Part shown: in pieces, positions 52,918 to 60,411 of the stretch | Layout of the letters: every line of letters begins with the position of its first letter | How positions within the stretch are numbered: position 1 is the stretch's first letter | Origin: Thalassospira lucentensis | GTDB taxonomy: Bacteria > Pseudomonadota > Alphaproteobacteria > Rhodospirillales > Thalassospiraceae | Assembly (NCBI RefSeq): GCF_001613805.1 | Contig: NZ_LPVY01000011.1 | Location: forward strand, 1 to 64,000 | Direction: 5' to 3' | DNA: 64,000 nt | Position numbers and translations under genes: made by a program | The notes under the pieces: generated by a model | The model's input: the letters and a program-made list of their open reading frames with translations, nothing else | What the model was told of the DNA's origin: nothing | The model's database searches: none

Positions 52918-53628
52918 ATGGGCGATCCCGAACAAAATGACTGGGAAATCACACACGATCAGGCCGTAGGCCCACAGATCCATCGCATTATTCGCGAACG
53001 GATCGTGTGCACGGATCTGCTTCCCGGCGTGCGCCTGTCCGAAGCCGAACTTGCCAAACATTACAATGTCAGCCGCCAACCCGTCCGCGAGGCCTTCATC
53101 AAGCTTGCCGACGAAGGCCTTTTGGAGGTTCGCCCGCAACGCGGAACCTATGTCCGAAAGATTTCCGTCGCCGCCGTTCTTGATGCGCGTTTTGTCCGCG
53201 AAGCCATCGAGGCCGACATTGCCCGTTTCGTCGCAATCAAGCCCGATGATGCATTTCTGGCACGCCTTGAACAACTGATCACCGATCAGCGCAAGGCCAT
53301 GGAAGGCGATGCGCGTGCATTCCTGAAACTGGATCATGATTTTCATCGCTGCCTCGCAGAAGCGGCAGGCAAGACATACGCATGGAAGGTCGTTGAGGAT
53401 GTTCGCGCCCAGCTCGACCGAGTGCGCTACCTCAGTTACTTCCAGTTTCCGATGAACGAGATCATCGAACAGCATATCCGAATTGTTTCCGCGATCACAT
53501 CCCGTGATCCCGAAGCAGCCAGCGCAGCCATGCGTGAGCACCTCCGTGAGATTCTGCATACGCTGCCTGATATTGCCCGCTCCAGAACGGAGCTTTTTGA
53601 CAACGCAAATTCCACGTTGTCGCCCTAA
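52918..53628 (+). CDS. GntR-family (FCD domain) regulator of uronate genes
   Basis: A 236-residue regulator: winged helix QIHRIIRERIVCTDLLPGVRLSEAELAKHYNVSRQPVREAFIKLADEGLLEVRPQRGTYV, then an FCD ligand domain with metal histidines in DHDFHRCL, EQHIRI and REHLREIL. AAGGAG seven bases before the ATG at 52918 decides the start against in-frame codons upstream. It sits between the divergent uxuAB and TRAP genes and most likely represses both until a uronate or ketogluconate is present, like UxuR/ExuR. Confidence 0.9.
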   Translation: MGDPEQNDWEITHDQAVGPQIHRIIRERIVCTDLLPGVRLSEAELAKHYNVSRQPVREAFIKLADEGLLEVRPQRGTYVRKISVAAVLDARFVREAIEADIARFVAIKPDDAFLARLEQLITDQRKAMEGDARAFLKLDHDFHRCLAEAAGKTYAWKVVEDVRAQLDRVRYLSYFQFPMNEIIEQHIRIVSAITSRDPEAASAAMREHLREILHTLPDIARSRTELFDNANSTLSP

Positions 53629-53654
53629 GGCATCAACCGAACAGGGAGGAAAAG

Positions 53655-54629
53655 ATGCTTAAAAAAACGACCAAGAAACTGATGATCGCCGGTGTAGCCG
53701 CCATGATGATGGGTAACTCTGCGATTGCCGCAGAAATAACCCTGAAACTTGGTCATCTCGCCAATGAACAGAATGCCTGGCACAAAGCTGCCGTGAAGTT
53801 CGGCGAGGAACTTTCGACCCTTACCGACGGCCGTATTGATGTGCAGGTCTTCCCCAACGAAACACTCGGCAAGGAAATCGACCTGATCAACGGCATGCAG
53901 CTTGGTTCGGTCGACATGACCATTACCGGTGAAAGCCTGCAGAACTGGGCACCGATGGCGGCCCTTCTGGCTGTTCCGTATGCCTATCAGACGCTCGAAG
54001 ACATGGATGCCGTTGCCAGTGGTGAAATCGGCGACAAAATCGAACAGCAGATCGTCGAGAAAGCCCGCATCCGCCCGATTGCCTATTTTGCCCGTGGCCC
54101 GCGCAACCTGACGTCAAACCGCGAAATCAAAAGCCCGGACGATCTGAACGGCCTGAAACTGCGCGTTCCGAACGTTCCGCTTTTTGTTGATGTCTGGAAA
54201 TCGCTTGGTGCGCAACCGACACCGATGGCGTTCTCGGAAGTCTTTACCTCGCTTCAGGCAGGCACCATCGATGCACAGGAAAACCCGCTGGCACTGATTG
54301 ATTCGGCAAGCTTCAACGAAGTGCAGAAATTTGTGAACAAGACCGAGCATGTCCGTTCATGGATTTATCTGACCATTTCGGAAATCACCTGGGGCAAACT
54401 GTCAGATGCCGACAAGGAAGCCGTCATGGAAGCTGCAAAACGGGCCCAAGCATATGAGCGCGACCTGTTTAGCGCTGATGAAGAACGGTTGACGAAGGAA
54501 CTTCAGGCAAAGGGCATGACCTTCGTTGAAGTCGACACGCAGGCCTTTGCCCAGAAAGCAAAAGACGCTGTTCTTGCAAATGTTTCCGACGAAATCCGTC
54601 CTGTCGTCGAAGACCTTTTCGCAAACTGA
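53655..54629 (+). CDS. TRAP transporter solute-binding protein (DctP family)
   Basis: A 324-residue periplasmic protein with a Sec signal (KKLMIAGVAAMMMGNSAIAAE) and the DctP fold: LKLGHLANEQNAWHKAAVKFGEEL, then the ligand arginine region LKLRVPNVPLFVDVWKSLGAQPTPMAFSEVFTSLQAGTIDAQENPL near residue 170. This arginine binds the carboxylate of organic or sugar acids, fitting a uronate ligand. GGGAGG lies before the ATG. Confidence 0.93.
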   Translation: MLKKTTKKLMIAGVAAMMMGNSAIAAEITLKLGHLANEQNAWHKAAVKFGEELSTLTDGRIDVQVFPNETLGKEIDLINGMQLGSVDMTITGESLQNWAPMAALLAVPYAYQTLEDMDAVASGEIGDKIEQQIVEKARIRPIAYFARGPRNLTSNREIKSPDDLNGLKLRVPNVPLFVDVWKSLGAQPTPMAFSEVFTSLQAGTIDAQENPLALIDSASFNEVQKFVNKTEHVRSWIYLTISEITWGKLSDADKEAVMEAAKRAQAYERDLFSADEERLTKELQAKGMTFVEVDTQAFAQKAKDAVLANVSDEIRPVVEDLFAN

Positions 54630-54686
54630 TTGCTACCGGTTCGGTTGCGTACGCGCGACCGAACCTTTTTTCGACGGGGAAGTAAC

Positions 54687-55196
54687 GTGCTTTCTGCCAG
54701 ATTATACGCATCCATCATTGCACTTTGCCGGATCGGAACCGGTGCCGCTTTCGGCATTCTGATCGGCACGGTCCTGATACAGGTTGTGTCGCGAACCTTT
54801 TTGACCAGTTCACCGGTATGGACCGAAGAACTCACGCGTCATGCGCTGCTGTTTCTTGCGGCTTTTGGCGTCGGGCTGTCTTTTCGCAATGGCGAACTGG
54901 TTAATGTCGACATCGTTTGCGAAATGCTGCCTTTGCGTATTCAGCGGGCATTGATGTTCATCTCGGCCGGGCTGACGGCGGCATTTTGCCTGATACTGCT
55001 ATCCCCTGCGTGGATGTTTGTTTCAATCGGTGTTCTTCAAACTTCACCCGCTTTAGGCGTCCGGATGGACTTCATTCACGCCACCGTTTTCATTCTTCTT
55101 GCCGTTCTCGGCCTTTTCGCGGTCCTGCGGATGATACGTGTCATCGCCGGGGCTTCTGACGGAAAAGCTGAAGATACGACGAAGGACTTCCCATGA
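54687..55196 (+). CDS. TRAP transporter small permease (DctQ family)
   Basis: A 169-residue, four-helix membrane protein with the DctQ pattern VVSRTFLTSSPVWTEELTRHALLFLAAFGVGLSFRNGELVNVDIV. The GTG start at 54687, with GGGGAAG upstream, gives a normal length; an open frame upstream is not protein-like. Overlaps the large permease by 4 nt. Confidence 0.9.
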   Translation: MLSARLYASIIALCRIGTGAAFGILIGTVLIQVVSRTFLTSSPVWTEELTRHALLFLAAFGVGLSFRNGELVNVDIVCEMLPLRIQRALMFISAGLTAAFCLILLSPAWMFVSIGVLQTSPALGVRMDFIHATVFILLAVLGLFAVLRMIRVIAGASDGKAEDTTKDFP

Positions 55197-56467
55197 GCCT
55201 CGCAATTTTACTTGGCGTTTTTGCCCTCGGCCTCGTCATCGGCCTTCCGGTCGCCGTGACACTGGGTCTGTCCTCGCTATGCTATTTGCTGCTGGAAGGC
55301 ATTCCTCTTGTTGTGATCCCGCAAAAAATGTTTGCCGGGATGGATGTGTTTGTCCTGCTTTGTATTCCCGGCTTTATCCTTGCCGGGAACCTGATGAATG
55401 GCGGGGGAATTACACCGCGTATTGTGCGGTTCGCCAATGCGATGGTCGGATGGATGCGGGGTGGCCTTGGCCTGACCAATGTTACCGGTTCCATGCTGTT
55501 TGGTGGCATTTCCGGAACCGCTGTTGCCGACGCGGCATCAATCGGCGGCATGATGATCCCCGGCATGGTCCGCGCCGGATACACGCCTGCTTTTTCCGCC
55601 GCTGTTACGGCGGCATCATCAACGGTCGGGCCGATCATCCCGCCAAGCATGCCCATGATCATCGTTGGTGCATTGTCTGGCATTTCTGTCGGCAAGATGT
55701 TCATTGCGGGTGCTATTCCCGGCATCCTGATGGGTCTCGCAATGATGGTCACCTGCTACATCATCGCGGTCCGACGCAATTTCCCTCACCAGCCGTGGCA
55801 GGGATTTGGTGAACTGGCCCGATCCTTCGTCGGCGCCTTCTGGGCACTTGCCATGACGGCCCTGATTGTCGGCGGTTTGCTGAGCGGCATCGTCACCCCG
55901 ACTGAAACCGCAGTCATTGCCAGTATCTATGCCCTGATTGTCGGCTGTTTCATTTATCGCGAACTGCCGCTGCGCAAGGTTCCGAAAATCATCATCGATA
56001 GCGCGGTGACCGCCGCCGCCATTCTTGCGCTTGTCGGTCTGGCAAACGTGTTTGGCTGGATCCTTGTTTCCGAACGCATCCCGCAGATGATTTCAAACGC
56101 GGTATTGTCGTTCACCGATAACAAATATGCCGTGATATTGCTGATCAATCTGGTTCTGCTCATTGTCGGCATGTTCATGGAAACGATTGCGGCGTTGATC
56201 ATCCTGTTTGTGCCACTTCTGACCCTTGCCACCAATGTCGGTGTCGATCCGATCCATTTCGCGGTGTTTGCGGTTCTGAACCTGATGATCGGTTTGACGA
56301 CCCCGCCGGTAGGCATTTGCATGTTCATCTGTGCGAACATCGCCAAAGCCCCGGTGACCACGGTTATAAGGGCGCTGATGCCGTTCCTTCTGACCAATAT
56401 CCTTATCCTGTTCCTTGTTTCCTATATCCCGGCGCTGTCAACCTGGTTGCCGTCCCTGATGGAGTAA
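55193..56467 (+). CDS. TRAP transporter large permease (DctM family)
   Basis: A 424-residue, 12-helix membrane protein with family motifs GFILAGNLMNGGGITPRIVRFANAMVGWMRGGLG, GISGTAVADAASIGGMMIPGM and IIPPSMPMIIVGAL. It carries out Na+-driven import with DctQ and the DctP-type protein. Followed after 3 nt by the idonate dehydrogenase-like gene, so transport and catabolism are co-transcribed. Confidence 0.95.
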   Translation: MSLAILLGVFALGLVIGLPVAVTLGLSSLCYLLLEGIPLVVIPQKMFAGMDVFVLLCIPGFILAGNLMNGGGITPRIVRFANAMVGWMRGGLGLTNVTGSMLFGGISGTAVADAASIGGMMIPGMVRAGYTPAFSAAVTAASSTVGPIIPPSMPMIIVGALSGISVGKMFIAGAIPGILMGLAMMVTCYIIAVRRNFPHQPWQGFGELARSFVGAFWALAMTALIVGGLLSGIVTPTETAVIASIYALIVGCFIYRELPLRKVPKIIIDSAVTAAAILALVGLANVFGWILVSERIPQMISNAVLSFTDNKYAVILLINLVLLIVGMFMETIAALIILFVPLLTLATNVGVDPIHFAVFAVLNLMIGLTTPPVGICMFICANIAKAPVTTVIRALMPFLLTNILILFLVSYIPALSTWLPSLME

Positions 56468-56470
56468 TCG

Positions 56471-57514
56471 ATGCAAACACGCGTTTGCCGTCTGTATGGC
56501 CAAGATGATCTTCGGATCGACACCGAAGCAACCACCGCCCCTGTTGGTGACGAAGTCCTTATCCGTGTTGGTGCCGGTGGTGTGTGCGGTTCGGACATGC
56601 ATTACTATTTCGAAGGCGGCATTGGTCAAATCCGCGTGCGCGAACCGATCATCCTTGGACATGAGGCCTCGGGTACCGTCGTTGCACTTGGCCCGGATGC
56701 AACCAGTCTGGCCGTCGGGCAAAAGATTGCAATCAACCCAAGCCATCCGTGTGGCACGTGCCGTTATTGCCAACAGAACCTGCAGCAGCATTGCCTGAAC
56801 ATGAAGTTCTTTGGGTCGGCAATGCCGATGCCCCATATTCAGGGTGCGTTCCGCGATCTGGTCAATGTGCGCGAAGGCCAGTGTTTCGTCATCAACGATC
56901 AAACCGACATCGGCAAAGCCGCCTGTGCCGAACCACTTGCCGTATGCCTGCATGCAGTTGCACGCGCAGGTGATCTTGCGGATAAAAAGGTTCTGATTAC
57001 CGGTGCCGGCCCGATTGGCAGCCTTTGTGCGGCGGCTGCCAAACTTGCCGGTGCCAGCGAAATCGTTGTGACCGACTTGCAGGATTTTGCGTTGAATGTT
57101 GCAAAGCAGATGGGAGCAACCCGCACCATCAACATCGCCACGGCCGCCGATGACCTTAAACCTTATGAACAGGATAAGGGCCAGTTTGACGTTTGCCTAG
57201 AATGCTCCGCCGCCCCGGCGGCCTTGCGGTCCGCCATCAGCGTTTTGCGCCCGCAAGGCATCCTCGTTCAGGTCGGCGTTGCCGGCGAAATTCCGGTACC
57301 GTTCAATCCGCTAGTCGCCAAGGAAATCACAATCACCGGCACTTTCCGTTTCCATACGGAGTTTGCCGAGGCCGTTCGCGTGATCGATAGCGGTAAAATT
57401 GACGTAAGCCCGATCATCACCCAAACCTTTCCGCTTGAAACCGCCACAGAAGCCTTTGACGTGGCACGTGATCGCAGCAAATCGGTCAAGGTTCAGTTGT
57501 CTTTCGCCAACTGA
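56471..57514 (+). CDS. Zinc-type alcohol dehydrogenase, L-idonate 5-dehydrogenase-like
   Basis: A 347-residue medium-chain dehydrogenase. The catalytic zinc cysteine is in AGGVCGSDMHYY and the histidine-glutamate pair in LGHEASG; four cysteines of the structural zinc are in HPCGTCRYCQQNLQQHC; the coenzyme loop is ITGAGPIGSLCAAAAKLAGA. MHYYFEGGIGQIRVREP is typical of L-idonate 5-dehydrogenase. With uxuAB and the TRAP system it suggests use of several hexonates or hexuronates. Sorbitol-type activity cannot be excluded. Confidence 0.85.
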   Translation: MQTRVCRLYGQDDLRIDTEATTAPVGDEVLIRVGAGGVCGSDMHYYFEGGIGQIRVREPIILGHEASGTVVALGPDATSLAVGQKIAINPSHPCGTCRYCQQNLQQHCLNMKFFGSAMPMPHIQGAFRDLVNVREGQCFVINDQTDIGKAACAEPLAVCLHAVARAGDLADKKVLITGAGPIGSLCAAAAKLAGASEIVVTDLQDFALNVAKQMGATRTINIATAADDLKPYEQDKGQFDVCLECSAAPAALRSAISVLRPQGILVQVGVAGEIPVPFNPLVAKEITITGTFRFHTEFAEAVRVIDSGKIDVSPIITQTFPLETATEAFDVARDRSKSVKVQLSFAN

Positions 57515-57540
57515 AGCTGATTCCTGTGCATCCGGATACT

Positions 57541-57575
57541 AGAAGGCTGTGGCATTATCTGTGCTGAAGCCTTCT
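57541..57575 (+). terminator. Possible terminator after the idonate dehydrogenase-like gene
   Basis: AGAAGGCT and AGCCTTCT form a perfect 8-bp stem with a 19-nt loop, 27 nt after the stop. No T run follows, so function as a terminator is uncertain. The remaining ~150 nt up to the tRNA shows no gene. Confidence 0.4.
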
Positions 57576-57722
57576 CCATATGGACAATCTAGGATATGTC
57601 AAAAAATGCTTTAGAAAACAGGTCAAGACACGCATTTAATCTGCGCCGTATTTTACCTCTTCATATCTGTTGTAAATTGAGAAAATCTGCAACCAGCGGC
57701 AATCCGCTAATTTGCAGGTCGA

Positions 57723-57808
57723 TGGTGCCCCCGGGGAGAATCGAACTCCCACTCTCAAAGAGAAACAGATTTTGAGTCTGCCGCGTCTACCAATTCCGCC
57801 ACAGGGGC
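57723..57808 (-). tRNA. tRNA-Leu (anticodon CAA)
   Basis: An 86-nt class II tRNA on the minus strand. The acceptor stem GCCCCTG pairs with CGGGGGC, with CCA encoded. The D arm reads GGCGGAATTGGTAGACGC, the anticodon loop CTCAAAA gives CAA, a long variable arm follows, and the T loop is GGTTCGA-like (GAGTTCGATTC). It decodes UUG. Confidence 0.96.
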
Positions 57809-58029
57809 AGGCACATATGGGTGCGTTGCGCACCCGCCATCGTGGGGCGGATAATAGCTGTAAATTTCGTCCGGTCAATGGGGCTTTGCGCAAAAATTGC
57901 GTTGTCAACCAGATGGGACTTTCTGCGGGAAAAGGTCATTGCGGCACAAGGCCAAATGCGGTTACATCACCCCCATATCGGCCACCGCGCCGCATCGTTT
58001 TGATCGTCTTAACCGCAAAGGGCGTTTCC

Positions 58030-58617
58030 GTGCTGCGCAGCCTTTATTACTGGACCCTTGGCCTGGCCGCCCATCGCCACGCTGCCATTGCGCTTTTCAT
58101 TATCGCCTTTGTGGAAAGTTCAATTTTCCCGATCCCGCCCGACGTCCTGCTGATTCCCATGATAATCGCAGCACCAACCAAAGCATGGCGTTATGCCTTG
58201 ATCTGCCTTGTCGGGTCTGTACTGGGCGGCATTGCTGGCTATGGCATCGGTTACTTCCTGTTTGAAAGCATCGGCCAGCCGGTATTGCAGCTTTACGGCT
58301 ATGGCGCAAAGTTCGATACATTCCGCGACTATTATAATGAATGGGGTGCATGGGCGGTGTTTATTGCCGGCGTAAGCCCGTTCCCCTACAAGGTCATTAC
58401 CATTCTGTCGGGTGTGACAGCGCTCGACCCGGCAATATTCATGGTTGCATCAGTTCTGGCGCGCGGTTTGCGCTTCTTCATCATTGCAGCCCTGATCTGG
58501 AAATTCGGCCCGGCTATTCGCGACTTTATCGAAAAACGGCTTGGCCTCGTTTTTACCATATTTGTTGTGGTTCTTGTCGGTGGATTTGCCGCCATCAAGC
58601 TGATCCCGCACGGTTAA
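58030..58617 (+). CDS. YqaA-like membrane protein (DedA/VTT superfamily)
   Basis: A 195-residue membrane protein with four or five helices. FVESSIFPIPPDVLLIPMIIAAP and a second re-entrant half with FIAGVSPFPYKVITILSGV give the VTT/DedA pattern, as in YqaA. Function in the family is probably lipid scrambling or proton-coupled flippase activity. The GTG at 58030, with AAAGGG about 5-8 bases before it, gives the conserved start LRSLYYWTLGLAAHRHA; the open frame runs back through the tRNA but that part is not protein-like. Gene 28 nt before dsbB. Confidence 0.82.
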   Translation: MLRSLYYWTLGLAAHRHAAIALFIIAFVESSIFPIPPDVLLIPMIIAAPTKAWRYALICLVGSVLGGIAGYGIGYFLFESIGQPVLQLYGYGAKFDTFRDYYNEWGAWAVFIAGVSPFPYKVITILSGVTALDPAIFMVASVLARGLRFFIIAALIWKFGPAIRDFIEKRLGLVFTIFVVVLVGGFAAIKLIPHG

Positions 58618-58645
58618 TACCGCAAAACGATAACGGAACGACCCG

Positions 58646-59152
58646 ATGATAAAATTGCTTCGCGCACATTATGCCCCAGCCCTGCCACCGGTTGCCATTT
58701 TCCTGATTTCTGCGGGAAGCCTCGGCTTTGCCTTCTATGCACAGTATGTGCAGAAGCTTCTACCCTGCGTGTTGTGCCTGTATCAGCGCGTTCCGTTTTA
58801 TGTAGCGGGCGGCCTTGCCATCCTTGCCCTGCTTTTGCTTAGGATACCTGGCGCGTCACGCGTTCTTGTTTATCTGTGTGGCATGGCATTTGCCATCGGA
58901 ACCGGCATTGCGTTCTATCACGTCGGTGTCCAGGAACTATGGTGGGAAGGCCCGGCAATGTGCGGCGGCCTGACAAGTGGTGCGGCTTCGGTCGCGGACC
59001 TCAAGGCACAGTTGATGGCGCAGCCGATTGTTCGCTGCGACAAGATTGACTGGGCCCTGTTTGGCATCACGATGCCAACGGTCAATGTCTTCTTCTCCGC
59101 CATTCTTGCCATCCTGTGCTTTATCGCTCCGTCGCGCTGGATGAAGCGGTAA
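58646..59152 (+). CDS. dsbB: Disulfide bond formation protein B
   Basis: A 168-residue, four-helix inner-membrane quinone reductase that reoxidises DsbA. The first cysteine pair is in LPCVLCLYQR, the second in PAMC and VRCD in the second periplasmic loop. GAFFYAQY-like segments (GFAFYAQYVQK) and NVFFSAILAILCF fit the family. It follows the YqaA-like gene, an arrangement seen in other alphaproteobacteria. Confidence 0.93.
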   Translation: MIKLLRAHYAPALPPVAIFLISAGSLGFAFYAQYVQKLLPCVLCLYQRVPFYVAGGLAILALLLLRIPGASRVLVYLCGMAFAIGTGIAFYHVGVQELWWEGPAMCGGLTSGAASVADLKAQLMAQPIVRCDKIDWALFGITMPTVNVFFSAILAILCFIAPSRWMKR

Positions 59153-59172
59153 CATTTGCGATCTGCCCCACG

Positions 59173-59199
59173 AACCCGCCTGTAACGATCTGGTGGGTT
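59173..59199 (+). terminator. Terminator after dsbB
   Basis: AACCCGCC and GGTGGGTT form an 8-bp stem with one wobble pair and end in GGGTTTG. The 253-nt gap before the AraC gene holds this hairpin and an AT-rich promoter-like stretch, with a weak 13-of-19 match to the Fur consensus at 59270-59288. Confidence 0.5.
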
Positions 59200-59405
59200 T
59201 GAAGACCGACACCTAACGCGGTCAATATCCGCCCGATTAAAATTGCTCCATTTCTGCCTTTTCCAGGTTGATAATGCGAATTGTTCTTGTTTGCATACAA
59301 TTCTTCTTATAGTGTTCACCAATCCAACCATTAATTGATCAAGCAGGATCGGGGCATTGAAGGCAACCGGCTTCTGCCATAACACAGACAAGGACGATCC
59401 TAGGA

Positions 59406-60302
59406 ATGCCGGACATGACATTCCATCCCCAAATGACCAGCAGGATAGAGGGCATCTCGCTTCTGGACGATCTGCGTTTTCGTCGCTGGAATTCTGCGAT
59501 TACCGATCTGTGGCATGTCGAATGCTGTGAAAAGGCTGGGGGCACCTATGTTTCCTGTGCACCAAGACTGGTCGCCATTCTTGATTGCAGCGGACAATCG
59601 AACTTCCGCGTCAAAACGCCCGAAGATCCTTTTGGATCTTCTCGTCGCGAACAGGGGTGCCTGTCATATATTCCGGCAGGAATGGAAATTTCTGCCGAAA
59701 TTCGGGAAAAATGCCGGTTACGCCACCTTGATATCCATCTCGATATCAACAGCCTTGAAAAGCATCTTGATCAAGAGATTGATCGCGCAATCCTTGAAAC
59801 GCCCCGGATCGGTTTTTGCGATCCCCGGATCAGATCACTTGTGCACATGATCGCTGACGACCTCGCCAGCGATATCGCCTCGCCCGACCTGTATGGAGAG
59901 AGTCTGGTAACGGCTCTTACCAGTGCGTTGCTGACACCACTTCCCGAAAGCGAAACATCGCGCAAACGCGGCAAACTTGCCCCGCACCACCTGCGCAAAT
60001 CGGTCGAATTTATTGAACAGAATTGCGGTCGCGTTATCCGGCTGGATGAACTGGCGGAACTGACTGGTCTGTCACAATCCTATTTCTGCTCGGCATTTCG
60101 CGAAACAACCGGCATGCCGCCCCATCAATGGCAAATGAAGGCACGCATTGAACGCGCCAAATCCATGCTGCGCGACAACACAACACCGCTTGCCAGTGTC
60201 GCGGCACATGTCGGCTTTGCCGACCAGGCCCATCTGACCCGCGTCTTCCGCCGCATCACAGGCACCACACCGGGCGTATGGCGACGCGAACAATCCGCCT
60301 GA
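59406..60302 (+). CDS. AraC-family transcriptional regulator of the siderophore receptor
   Basis: A 298-residue regulator with a variable N-terminal sensing domain and a C-terminal pair of helix-turn-helices: RVIRLDELAELTGLSQSYFCSAFRETTGMPPHQWQMKARIERAKSMLRDNTTPLASVAAHVGFADQAHLTRVFRRITGTTPGVWRR. Position 109 nt upstream of a TonB receptor suggests it responds to a ferric siderophore, as PchR-type proteins do. A second ATG three codons later (59415) has a better-spaced AGGA and could be the start. Confidence 0.9.
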   Translation: MPDMTFHPQMTSRIEGISLLDDLRFRRWNSAITDLWHVECCEKAGGTYVSCAPRLVAILDCSGQSNFRVKTPEDPFGSSRREQGCLSYIPAGMEISAEIREKCRLRHLDIHLDINSLEKHLDQEIDRAILETPRIGFCDPRIRSLVHMIADDLASDIASPDLYGESLVTALTSALLTPLPESETSRKRGKLAPHHLRKSVEFIEQNCGRVIRLDELAELTGLSQSYFCSAFRETTGMPPHQWQMKARIERAKSMLRDNTTPLASVAAHVGFADQAHLTRVFRRITGTTPGVWRREQSA

Positions 60303-60320
60303 AAATTAAACCAAAATCCG

Positions 60321-60348
60321 TTCAATACGGGCAAATAGGGTTCAATAT
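60321..60348. promoter_or_regulatory. Direct repeat GTTCAATA, candidate AraC-type site
   Basis: GTTCAATA occurs at 60321-60328 and 60341-60348, exactly 20 bp apart, so both copies lie on the same face of the helix. Paired direct repeats at this spacing are usual for AraC-family proteins. The site lies between the AraC gene and the receptor gene. Confidence 0.5.
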
Positions 60349-60411
60349 CCGGTTTTCCTAATCGTGCTATCGGACTGTCACACATGACAACCGATGCAGG
60401 AAACCCCTCAA

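Noticed and set aside
57712-58029. Upstream extension of the YqaA-like gene
   Set aside because: The open frame runs through the tRNA-Leu gene; the conserved protein begins at the GTG at 58030.
59270-59288. Fur box before the AraC gene
   Set aside because: Only 13 of 19 matches to the consensus; too weak to list as a feature.
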